The position numbers and the translations under genes were made by a program. A DNA stretch of 17,695 nt from assembly GCA_023438785.1 (NCBI GenBank), contig JAEXQJ010000023.1, positions 1 to 17,695 of the forward strand, in the 5' to 3' direction. Below are positions 7,863 to 14,925 of the stretch, one piece after another. Under the pieces are notes generated by a model. That model saw only the letters and a program-made list of their open reading frames with translations, had not been told where the DNA came from and made no database searches. How positions within the stretch are numbered: the stretch's first letter is position 1; each line of letters opens with the position of its first letter. Source of the DNA: Pseudomonadota bacterium. Its GTDB lineage: Bacteria; Myxococcota_A; Polyangia; Fen-1088.

Positions 7863-7877
7863 ATTGCAGCCCGCAAT
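7863..7877. promoter_or_regulatory. Dyad 2, candidate enhancer (activator-binding) site
   Basis: ATTGC-AGCCC-GCAAT, centred on 7870, repeats the arms and the 5-base spacing of dyad 1 with an unrelated spacer. That points to a protein site rather than an RNA hairpin or a simple duplication. The 31-bp centre distance puts both dyads on the same DNA face. It lies about 120 bp upstream of the predicted kdp start and about 116 bp upstream of the possible kdpD start. Confidence 0.6.
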
Positions 7878-7963
7878 TCCGAGTCTGGTCGTCATCTGCA
7901 CCAGCGGACCCGACTGGCTTTGCGGGACGCCACTGGCCGCCAACGAACGTCGCCCGTCTGCGA

Positions 7964-7979
7964 TGGCACGAGTGATGCG
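7964..7979 (+). promoter_or_regulatory. Sigma-54 (-24/-12) promoter of the kdp operon
   Basis: TGGCACGAGTGATGCG matches the sigma-54 consensus TGGCAC-N5-TTGC with one mismatch (A for the first T of the -12 box). The invariant GG (7965-7966) and GC (7977-7978) are exactly 10 bases apart. The predicted start near 7990 lies just ahead of GGAGG (7993-7997) and the ATG at 8008. The activator gene and the upstream dyads support it independently. Confidence 0.7.
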
Positions 7980-8007
7980 TAGGCGTCACGACGGAGGTCT
8001 ACCGCAC

Positions 8008-8091
8008 ATGACCAACGCCGCCTTCGCTCTGCTTGCCTTGGCCATTTTCGCGCTCGCCGCGTTGTGCACACACGTTTGCGCACGCCGCTAA
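8008..8091 (+). CDS. 27-residue membrane peptide, first gene of the kdp operon
   Basis: Small open frame with start ATG 8008 and a good ribosome site GGAGG 11 bases before it. The peptide has one hydrophobic helix (about residues 5-21, AFALLALAIFALAALCT) and a short basic tail with a cysteine (VCARR). It ends 13 bases before kdpF. It is not KdpF, which follows separately. A strong ribosome site, a start placed just after the predicted promoter, and a clean transmembrane profile argue that it is translated. I recall similar short unnamed frames ahead of kdpF in other bacteria but cannot verify that here. A role in Kdp complex assembly or stability, as proposed for KdpF, is a guess from position. 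Confidence 0.6.
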   Translation: MTNAAFALLALAIFALAALCTHVCARR

Positions 8092-8104
8092 CCAAGGTGC
8101 CGAC

Positions 8105-8194
8105 ATGAGTCTCGACCACATTATCGGCTCTCTCGTCTCGGTCGCGGTGGGCGTCTATTTGCTCTGGGCGCTTCTGCGTCCCGAGCGTTTCTAG
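8105..8194 (+). CDS. kdpF: K+-transporting ATPase subunit KdpF
   Basis: A 29-residue single-span membrane subunit, the same length as the E. coli protein. The helix is about residues 6-24, and the tail YLLWALLRPERF has the family's conserved aromatic/Leu plus P-E-x-F ending. KdpF stabilises the KdpABC complex. AAGGTG (8095-8100) is a plausible ribosome site. The stop lies within the strong ribosome site of kdpA, 11 bases before its start, so the two are closely coupled. Confidence 0.88.
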   Translation: MSLDHIIGSLVSVAVGVYLLWALLRPERF

Positions 8195-8205
8195 AGGAGG
8201 CCACC

Positions 8206-9924
8206 GTGACCTGGAATGGCTGGCTGCAGATCGGTTTCCTCTTCGTCGCGGTCGCGGTCCTGACCAAGCCGCTCGGCGCGTACATGTACCGCGTCTTCGA
8301 AGGCAATGACCGCCCGTCCCGCAGAGTCCTGGGGGTACTGGAGACGCGCCTACTACGTCTGTGCGGCGTTCCGGCCGAGGCGCAACAGACCTGGGTTCAG
8401 TACGCCGGTTCGATGCTCCTCTTCAGCGCGGTTGGCGTGTTGGTCACCTACGTCATCCAAAGTCTGCAGCACGTGCTGCCGCTCAACCCGCAGCACTTGC
8501 CGCCGCCTCCGGCAGATCTGGCGTTCAACACGGCGGCCAGCTTCACGACGAACACCAACTGGCAGTCGTACGCCGGCGAAACCACGATGAGCTACCTGAC
8601 GCAGATGACAGCCCTGGCGTGGAGCAACTTCGTTTCCGCGGGTTCCGGCATGGCGGTGGCCCTGGTCCTGGCCCGCGGACTCACCCGCCGCCCCGCGGAC
8701 GGCTCGACCCAGTTGGGAAGCTTCTACGTGGATCTCATTCGCGCGCTGGTCTACGTGCTCCTGCCGATGAGCGCGTTCTTTGCGCTGATCCTCATCTCCC
8801 AAGGGGTCATTCAGAGTCTCGGTGCGTACGTGGACGTTACGACCTTGGAGGGAGCCAAGCAGACCCTGCCCATGGGTCCGGCTGGCTCGCAGGAGGCCAT
8901 CAAGGAGCTCGGCACCAACGGGGGTGGATTCTTCAACGCCAACAGCGCCCATCCCTTCGAGAACCCCACTGGTTTGACCAACTTCCTCGAGTTGCTTCTC
9001 ATCCTGCTCATCCCCGCTGGATTGACCTACACCTTCGGCCGCATGGCGCGGAACCAACGTCAGGGTTGGTCCATCTTCGCCGCCATGGCGCTGCTGCTAA
9101 TGGCCGGCGTCCTGGTGGCCTACGCTTCCGAGGCCCGACCCAATCCCGCGCTGGCCGGGCTGGCGCTCGACAACCGTCCGGGCAACCTGGAAGGCAAGGA
9201 GCTCCGATTTGGCATCGCCAACTCGACACTCTGGGCCGTCGTCACCAGCGCCACTTCATGCGGCGCCGTGAACGCCATGCTCGACAGCTTCACGCCCCTG
9301 GGCGGGCTGGTGCCCCTGGCCAACATCAAGCTGGGCGAGGTGGTGTTCGGCGGCGTGGGGTCGGGGCTGTACGGCATGTTGGTCTTCGTACTGCTCTCGG
9401 TCTTCATTGCCGGCCTGATGGTGGGCCGCACACCCGAGTACCTGGGCAAGAAGATCGAAGCGCGAGAGATGAAGGCCGTCATGCTCTATACGCTTGTCTT
9501 CCCGCTCATCATTTTGGCTTTTTCGGCGTGGGCCGCGGTCGAGCCCTACGGAACCCGATCGCTCAACAACACGGGTCCGCATGGGCTGTCGGAGATCCTC
9601 TACGCCTACACCAGCGCGGCCGGCAACAACGGCTCGGCCTTCGCGGGGCTGAACAGCAACACGCCGTTCTGGAACATCACACTCGGCCTGGCCATGCTAG
9701 CCGGCCGCTTCCTAATGATGGTCCCAGTGATCGCCATCGCCGGATTGATGGTCGGCAAGCGGCCCGTGTCGCCCGGCCCGGGAACCTTTCCAACAGACGG
9801 TCCACTCTTCACCGGCCTGCTGGTTTCCGTGGTGATTGTTGTGGGCGCGCTGACCTTCTTTCCGGCCCTATCACTGGGCCCCATCGTCGAACACTTTCTG
9901 GCCGCCCACGGAAGGCTTTTCTGA
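8206..9924 (+). CDS. kdpA: K+-transporting ATPase subunit A (channel-like subunit)
   Basis: Selects and conducts K+ in the KdpFABC pump of the inner membrane. It has 572 residues, slightly longer than E. coli KdpA (557). The start is GTG with GAGGAGG (8194-8200) six bases upstream. All four pore repeats keep their filter segments: TNTNWQSY (115-122), GTNGGGFF (236-243), TSCGAV (350-355) and AGNNGS (472-477). The segment SAHPFENPT (247-255) follows filter 2 as in the family. About ten membrane spans are expected. The stop shares its last base with the kdpB start, indicating translational coupling and a 1:1 subunit ratio. The sequence appears complete and functional. Confidence 0.97.
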   Translation: MTWNGWLQIGFLFVAVAVLTKPLGAYMYRVFEGNDRPSRRVLGVLETRLLRLCGVPAEAQQTWVQYAGSMLLFSAVGVLVTYVIQSLQHVLPLNPQHLPPPPADLAFNTAASFTTNTNWQSYAGETTMSYLTQMTALAWSNFVSAGSGMAVALVLARGLTRRPADGSTQLGSFYVDLIRALVYVLLPMSAFFALILISQGVIQSLGAYVDVTTLEGAKQTLPMGPAGSQEAIKELGTNGGGFFNANSAHPFENPTGLTNFLELLLILLIPAGLTYTFGRMARNQRQGWSIFAAMALLLMAGVLVAYASEARPNPALAGLALDNRPGNLEGKELRFGIANSTLWAVVTSATSCGAVNAMLDSFTPLGGLVPLANIKLGEVVFGGVGSGLYGMLVFVLLSVFIAGLMVGRTPEYLGKKIEAREMKAVMLYTLVFPLIILAFSAWAAVEPYGTRSLNNTGPHGLSEILYAYTSAAGNNGSAFAGLNSNTPFWNITLGLAMLAGRFLMMVPVIAIAGLMVGKRPVSPGPGTFPTDGPLFTGLLVSVVIVVGALTFFPALSLGPIVEHFLAAHGRLF

Positions 9925-11972
9925 TGTCGTCGCATGCCCAATCACCCTCGCTCTTCGACAAGGACATCCTCCGCCAAGCGGCGTGGGCGAGTCTGCGTAA
10001 GCTCAGCCCGCGCGAGGTGGCCCGCAACCCGGTCATGTTCGTCGTCGAGGTGGGCAGCGTTCTCACCGTGTTTAGGCTCGCCCTCGATCTGGTCGCACGA
10101 CCGGTGGGCGCGTCGCCTTTGTGGTTCACGACGGGCGTCACCTTCTGGCTGTGGATCACCGTGGTCTTCGCCAACTTCGCCGAGGCGGTCGCCGAAGGCC
10201 GTGGCAAGGCGCAGGCCGATTCTCTGCGCAGGATGCGTACCCAAACCATGGCGCGCCGGTTGCGCGACGGCCACGAGGAGGGCGTGGCGTCCACCGAGTT
10301 GCGCGTCGGCGACGAGGTCGTTGTGGAGGCCGAGCAACTCATCCCTGGCGACGGCGAGGTCATCCAAGGCGTGGCCTCCGTCGACGAATCGGCCATCACT
10401 GGCGAGTCCGCGCCTGTCATTCGCGAGGCAGGTGGCGATCGCTCCTCGGTAACCGGCGGCACCAAGGTGCTATCGGACCGCATCGTCGTGCGCATCAGAT
10501 CCAACCCGGGCGAGACGTTCCTCGACCGCATGATCGCGCTCGTCGAGGGCGCGGCTCGACAGAAGACGCCCAATGAAATCGCGCTGCACATCCTGCTCGT
10601 GGGCCTCACCCTGGTCTTTCTATTCGCGTGCGTGACCCTCGTTCCGCTGGCCAGCTATGCCGGCATCCGCCTCTCGACCACGGTGGTCGTCGCTCTGCTG
10701 GTCTGCCTCATTCCCACCACCATCGGCGGCTTGGTCTCAGCCATCGGTATCGCGGGCATGGACCGCCTGATCCGCAGGAATGTCATCGCCATGAGTGGCC
10801 GGGCCATCGAAGCCGCGGGCGACGTGGACGTCCTGCTCCTCGACAAGACCGGCACGATCACCATGGGCAACCGCATGGCCACGGCTTTTCTGCCCATCGG
10901 TGAGACCAGCGCCGAGGAGTTGGCCGACGCGGCCCAGTTGTCCAGCTTGGCCGACGAAACCCCCGAGGGTCGCTCCATCGTGGTATTGGCCAAGCAGCAA
11001 TTCAGGATTCGGGGCCGTGACGTGGCGTCTTTGGGTGCCACATTCATACCCTTCTCGGCCCACACACGCATGAGCGGCTGCGACCTGGACGGCCGGCGGC
11101 TGCGAAAGGGCGCGGTGGAGGCCATCAAACGCTGGGTCGAATCGCAGGGCGCGCCGGTGCCGCGCGATTTGGAGCGAATCGCCGACGACATCGCCAACGG
11201 CGGTGGCACGCCACTGGCGGTGGCCGAGGGGACCAGGGTCTTGGGCATCGTATGCCTGACCGACGTGGTCAAGGGCGGGATCCGCGAACGCTTCGAGCGC
11301 TTCCGTGCCATGGGCGTACGCACGGTCATGATCACGGGCGACAACCCGCGCACCGCCGCGGCCATCGCCAAGGAGGCCGGCGTGGACGACTACTTGGCCG
11401 AGGCCACACCGGAAAACAAGCTGCGCCTTATCAAGGAGGAGCAAGCCAAAGGCAAGCTCGTGGCCATGACCGGTGACGGGACCAACGATGCTCCGGCCTT
11501 GGCCCAGGCTGACGTAGGGGTGGCCATGAACACCGGCACCCAGGCGGCTAAGGAGGCGGGCAACATGGTCGACCTCGACTCCAATCCAACCAAGCTGTTG
11601 GAGGTCATCGAGGTGGGCAAGCAGTTGCTCATGACCCGTGGCGCGCTGACGACGTTCTCGGTGGCCAACGACGTGGCCAAGTACTTCGCCATCCTGCCCG
11701 CGCTCTTCGCGGGGGTGTATCCGGAAATCGCGCCTCTCAACATCATGCGACTCGCCTCTCCGTCCAGCGCGATCCTGGCCGCGGTCGTCTTCAACGCCAT
11801 CATCATCGTCCTACTCATCCCGCTCGCCCTGCGCGGGGTGAGGTACCGACCGCTGGGCGCCGCCGCCTTGTTCCGTCGCTCCATGCTGGTCTACGGGCTG
11901 GGCGGTGTCGTGACACCGTTCATCGGCATCAAGCTGGTGGACCTCATCCTGGTCGGCCTGGGCCTCGTTTAG
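9924..11972 (+). CDS. kdpB: K+-transporting P-type ATPase subunit B (catalytic)
   Basis: Hydrolyses ATP to drive K+ uptake through KdpA. From the overlapping ATG it has 682 residues, exactly the E. coli length. Phosphorylation motif DKTGT is at 307-311, so the catalytic Asp is D307 as in E. coli. TGES (159-162) is the actuator-loop motif, and it retains the serine (S162) whose phosphorylation inhibits E. coli KdpB. TGDN (471-474), TGDGTNDAPAL (516-526), the membrane motif CLIPTTIGGL (261-270) and nucleotide-domain residues such as KGA (395-397) are all present. Start choice: its frame is also open through most of kdpA, but only the ATG at 9924 matches the family N-terminus (SLFDKDILRQA). Confidence 0.97.
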   Translation: MSSHAQSPSLFDKDILRQAAWASLRKLSPREVARNPVMFVVEVGSVLTVFRLALDLVARPVGASPLWFTTGVTFWLWITVVFANFAEAVAEGRGKAQADSLRRMRTQTMARRLRDGHEEGVASTELRVGDEVVVEAEQLIPGDGEVIQGVASVDESAITGESAPVIREAGGDRSSVTGGTKVLSDRIVVRIRSNPGETFLDRMIALVEGAARQKTPNEIALHILLVGLTLVFLFACVTLVPLASYAGIRLSTTVVVALLVCLIPTTIGGLVSAIGIAGMDRLIRRNVIAMSGRAIEAAGDVDVLLLDKTGTITMGNRMATAFLPIGETSAEELADAAQLSSLADETPEGRSIVVLAKQQFRIRGRDVASLGATFIPFSAHTRMSGCDLDGRRLRKGAVEAIKRWVESQGAPVPRDLERIADDIANGGGTPLAVAEGTRVLGIVCLTDVVKGGIRERFERFRAMGVRTVMITGDNPRTAAAIAKEAGVDDYLAEATPENKLRLIKEEQAKGKLVAMTGDGTNDAPALAQADVGVAMNTGTQAAKEAGNMVDLDSNPTKLLEVIEVGKQLLMTRGALTTFSVANDVAKYFAILPALFAGVYPEIAPLNIMRLASPSSAILAAVVFNAIIIVLLIPLALRGVRYRPLGAAALFRRSMLVYGLGGVVTPFIGIKLVDLILVGLGLV

Positions 11973-11980
11973 GGTTCGTC

Positions 11981-12574
11981 ATGAAGAGCAACATCTTGCA
12001 GGCCCTGCGCACCACCGCCGTGACCCTGGCTCTGGCCGGTATTGTCTATCCACTCGTGGTGACCGGTTTGGCGCGGGTTCTCTTCCCGGATGCAGCCCGC
12101 GGCAGCTTGCTTCGCCACATCGACGGCAAGCTGATGGGCTCGGCCCTCATTGGCCAGTCATTCACCAGTCCCTGGTATTTCCAGGGCCGCCCCTCGGCGG
12201 CGGGCAAGCTCGGCTACGACGGTCTGGCCTCAGGCGGGTCCAATCTGGGCCCCACTTCGGCCAAGCTGCGCGAGCGGGTCAAGGTCGACCTGCAGCGCCT
12301 CGTGCATGACAACCCCGAGGCCCCCGGCCTCGTGCCCGTGGAACTAGTGACCGCCTCGGCCAGTGGCCTCGATCCGCACATCTCGCCGCGAGCCGCCCTC
12401 TGGCAACTGCCGCGCGTCGCGCACGCCCGCAACGTCGCCCCGGAACGCATCCGGCGTGTGGTCGCTGACCTTACTGAAGGCCGCGATCTGGGCTTCCTCG
12501 GGGAACCGCGCGTGAACGTGCTCCTGCTCAACCTGGCGTTGGACCGCCAATTCGGCCCCGTCACGCCGCGCTGA
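11981..12574 (+). CDS. kdpC: K+-transporting ATPase subunit C
   Basis: Single-span accessory subunit of KdpFABC, 197 residues. The membrane helix is about 11-32. The outer domain carries the family blocks GQSF (58-61), YFQGRPSA (66-73), SGGSNLGPT (84-92), TASASGLDPHISP (124-136) and GEPRVNVLLLNLALD (174-188). It starts 8 bases after the kdpB stop, with only a weak AGGG-type ribosome site overlapping that stop. It ends the operon and converges on a lipoprotein gene 21 bases away; no clear terminator hairpin is visible in that gap. Confidence 0.96.
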   Translation: MKSNILQALRTTAVTLALAGIVYPLVVTGLARVLFPDAARGSLLRHIDGKLMGSALIGQSFTSPWYFQGRPSAAGKLGYDGLASGGSNLGPTSAKLRERVKVDLQRLVHDNPEAPGLVPVELVTASASGLDPHISPRAALWQLPRVAHARNVAPERIRRVVADLTEGRDLGFLGEPRVNVLLLNLALDRQFGPVTPR

Positions 12575-12595
12575 ACCGCGCGCACTCACGCTTGG

Positions 12596-13261
12596 TCAGT
12601 CGTGGGCGGCCACGAAGGGAATGGAGACGCGGGCCACCTCCGCCTTGGTGTTGGCGTTGACCAGCGTGGCCGTCAAATCGAGCGGGCTGCCGGCAGTGGC
12701 CACTCTGGGGAAGAAGATGTAGCCGGTGACCGTGCCACCGTCGGCCAGCACGCCGATGGGCATGGACTTGGACAGCATGTCCGAGGTCGGCAACGGTTTT
12801 TCCCAGGCGTACGCCTCGGGGTATGAGGTCGGGTCTGTTTCGAAGGCGCCGGTCCACATGGGGAAGTCCGGATAGAACTGCGCAAACGGACTGGCGACGG
12901 AGAAACCGGTCACGGGGAAGTAGGGCTTCACCACGCCGGGCCGCTGCACCTGAAAGGCCGGCATGGCCGTGGCGCTCATGCCTTGGGCCGAGGTCAGCAC
13001 GAAATCGCTATAGCGAATGCGCAGCGGCTCTCCGCTGTGGTTCTCGATGGTGATACGCACCGGGGTCACGGTTCGCCACAGGTCTTTGGGATCGCCCTGC
13101 CACTGCCCGGTGGCTATGAAGCGGACGCCCTTCTTTTCTGCGGCGGCGGTGTCCTTCTGGCCCGCCACGGCCTGCGCCTGCGGTGCGGGTTTCAGAACCA
13201 CGGGATGGCTACAGCCGGCCAGCACGACGACGACCAACGAAGTCAGAATCGATAAGCGCAT
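12596..13261 (-). CDS. Predicted lipoprotein of unknown function
   Basis: A 221-residue protein with a lipoprotein signal peptide: a basic start, a hydrophobic run and lipobox LAGC with lipidated C17. An Ala/Gln/Lys-rich linker (about 22-44) leads to a domain likely to be mostly beta strand (about 46-217). Segments such as VTPVRITIENHSGEPLRIRYSDF and a closing strand ATLVNANTKAEVARVSIPF suggest an immunoglobulin-like sandwich. The middle is rich in Phe, Tyr and Pro (112-155). GGAGGAG directly before the ATG supports the start. I do not recognise the family. It is convergent with kdpC and probably unrelated to K+ transport. The 168 bases upstream (13262-13429) hold no further gene; the only structure seen there is a small hairpin after the MATE gene. 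Confidence 0.75.
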   Translation of the reverse strand: MRLSILTSLVVVVLAGCSHPVVLKPAPQAQAVAGQKDTAAAEKKGVRFIATGQWQGDPKDLWRTVTPVRITIENHSGEPLRIRYSDFVLTSAQGMSATAMPAFQVQRPGVVKPYFPVTGFSVASPFAQFYPDFPMWTGAFETDPTSYPEAYAWEKPLPTSDMLSKSMPIGVLADGGTVTGYIFFPRVATAGSPLDLTATLVNANTKAEVARVSIPFVAAHD

Positions 13262-13407
13262 GGGCTCCTCCGTTCACAACGTGGGGCCGGCCGCCTGGAG
13301 GGCAACGCGAAATCCTTTGGCGTCTATCCCGCCCCGACGCGCGTGTCCCCTGCTTTCATGCGCTTGACGTGTCGACCCCCCTCGCCCACTCCCGGTTGCG
13401 CCAGCCT

Positions 13408-13421
13408 GCCACCGCCGTGGC
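13408..13421 (-). terminator. Weak hairpin after the MATE gene
   Basis: GCCAC-CGCC-GTGGC, a 5-bp stem 8 bases beyond the MATE stop codon, without a T-run. It could help termination before the lipoprotein gene on the same strand, but it is short and may be chance. Confidence 0.25.
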
Positions 13422-13429
13422 GACGGGCG

Positions 13430-14803
13430 CTAAGCCGAGGCTGCGGTCTTGACCTCGGCCTCGGCCGCGGCCCGACGCAGGCGGCGCAGTTCGGCGACGA
13501 CGAACACGGCGGCGATGCTGGCGAACGGCAGGGCGGCGAACGTGGACACGAGGTACATGCCGTAGAACCCCAGCCAGCGCGGCAGGAGCGCGAACAGGAT
13601 GCCGGCCAAGATCTGACGCCCCAGCATCAAGAAGGCCGACTGACGCGGCCGGTGCACGCTGAGGAAGTAGTGCGAGATGGTGCCATCGAGGCCGAAGAGC
13701 GCGATGGGTACCACGAACCACGGCAACCCTTTGCTCACCAATTCGATGAGCTGCACGTCGTCGCGGGTGAAGAGTGCCGCGATGGGGCCCGGGAACGCGA
13801 GCACGATGAGGGAGAAGAAGAGGCCGATCAGCATGGTGCTGAGCAACACGCGGACAAGCAGCGCACGCACGCGATCGTTGCGACCCGCGCCCATGTTGAA
13901 GCCCACGAGAGGCTGCATGGCCTGCATGACCCCGAAGAGCGGAAACATGAACAGCATGGCGATGCTGTTGAGCACGCCCAGGGTGGCCAGACCGCGCGGG
14001 CCCGCGGTGGCGGCAGCCGAGTGATTGGCCACCGTGAACACGACCATGGACAGGATCTGCATAAAGCCCACGGGCGCGCCCAAGGCGATGACGGATCGGG
14101 ACACTTCCTTGTCGCGCGCCAGGAACGCGCGGCGGATGTGGATCAGGCTCGCGCGGCTTTGCGTGAAGCCGACCACCGTGAGACAGCCCAGGACTTGAGA
14201 GATCGTGGTGGCCAGTGCCGTGCCCTTCACGCCCCAGTGCAGGCCGAATACCGCCAGCGCGGCCAGACCCGCGTTGAGCACGTTTCCACCCGCCATGACG
14301 GCCAGTCCAAGACCGGGCCGCCCCTGCACACGCATGATGTTGCCCATGGAGAGCAGCATGATGGAGAACATCTGCCCCAGGGCTCCGATGCGCGCGAAGG
14401 GCACGGCCAAGGGCAGAAGCTGCGGATCGCAGCCGCACAGGCGCAGGAGGGGCGAGGTGAAGGCCAGGGTGAGGATCGCCAGGACGAAACCGTTGATGAG
14501 CGCCAGCCGCACCCCCTGCCCCAGCACGCGCTCCGCACCTGCGCGATCGCCCTTGCCCAGCAGCACGGAGATGCGGTTGCCCGTGCCCGCACCCACCAGC
14601 AGGCCCATGGCCAACGACACGATGCTGAGGGGGAAGGCGGCCGTCACGGCGGCCATTCCGTCCGTGCCCACGCCCCGCCCTACCAGGATGCGGTCGATGA
14701 ATTGGTACGAGGCGTGCGTCACGAAGCCGGCGATGGCCGGCAGCGAGTAACGCCACAGCAACCGACCGACGGGCAGCTCGCCCATATGTTTGACCGCATC
14801 CAT
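13430..14803 (-). CDS. MATE-family efflux transporter
   Basis: Inner-membrane cation/drug antiporter of the MATE superfamily, 457 residues, with about twelve hydrophobic spans in two halves. The N-terminal signature LWRYSLPAIAGFVTHASYQF followed by IDRILVG (16-42) and the half-repeat SVIALGAPVGFMQILSMVVF near the middle are typical of the MepA/DinF-like side of the family. The Asn-rich stretch GNVLNAG follows the fifth or sixth span. Such proteins export cationic compounds using Na+ or H+; the substrate cannot be told. ATG 14803 is used as start, with M7 as an alternative; neither has a clear ribosome site. It is divergent from the MFS gene with 122 bases between. Confidence 0.9.
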   Translation of the reverse strand: MDAVKHMGELPVGRLLWRYSLPAIAGFVTHASYQFIDRILVGRGVGTDGMAAVTAAFPLSIVSLAMGLLVGAGTGNRISVLLGKGDRAGAERVLGQGVRLALINGFVLAILTLAFTSPLLRLCGCDPQLLPLAVPFARIGALGQMFSIMLLSMGNIMRVQGRPGLGLAVMAGGNVLNAGLAALAVFGLHWGVKGTALATTISQVLGCLTVVGFTQSRASLIHIRRAFLARDKEVSRSVIALGAPVGFMQILSMVVFTVANHSAAATAGPRGLATLGVLNSIAMLFMFPLFGVMQAMQPLVGFNMGAGRNDRVRALLVRVLLSTMLIGLFFSLIVLAFPGPIAALFTRDDVQLIELVSKGLPWFVVPIALFGLDGTISHYFLSVHRPRQSAFLMLGRQILAGILFALLPRWLGFYGMYLVSTFAALPFASIAAVFVVAELRRLRRAAAEAEVKTAASA

Positions 14804-14804
14804 A

Positions 14805-14832
14805 GTCGGGTGGGGCTAGCACTTTCCCCGAC
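14805..14832. repeat. Inverted repeat immediately upstream of the MATE start
   Basis: GTCGGG (14805-14810) and CCCGAC (14827-14832) form a 6-bp inverted repeat with a 16-base gap, beginning one base beyond the MATE start codon. It covers the place where a ribosome site would be. It may be an operator or a translation-blocking hairpin; there is no second copy to support either. Confidence 0.3.
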
Positions 14833-14902
14833 GGATCCGCAACCGGGATCTCGCTTTCGCACAGCGCGCCGTCGACTGCGCCGCGCATTGACAGCGCGTG
14901 GC

Positions 14903-14911
14903 TGCTACACT
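14903..14911 (+). promoter_or_regulatory. Candidate extended -10 box for the MFS gene
   Basis: TG-C-TACACT is an extended -10 pattern 14 bases ahead of the ATG at 14926, implying a leader of about 8 bases. TTGACA at 14888-14893 is a perfect -35 hexamer but only 12 bp away, too close to pair with this box. The promoter is therefore plausible but not secure. Confidence 0.35.
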
Positions 14912-14925
14912 CCGCCTCGCAGTTC

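Noticed and set aside
7990..8007. A c-di-AMP (ydaO-type) riboswitch, as found ahead of some K+ transporter genes.
   Set aside because: If the predicted start is right, the leader is about 18 bases, far too short, and no suitable structure is seen upstream.
8361..11972. A 1203-codon open frame covering most of kdpA and all of kdpB, suggesting a fusion.
   Set aside because: Only the part from ATG 9924 resembles KdpB. The earlier part lies in another frame of kdpA and is an Arg/His-rich shadow translation. High GC simply keeps stops out.
14888..14911. TTGACA plus TACACT as a standard sigma-70 promoter for the MFS gene.
   Set aside because: The spacer is only 12 bp, well below the workable 16-18. 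I kept only the extended -10 as a weak candidate.
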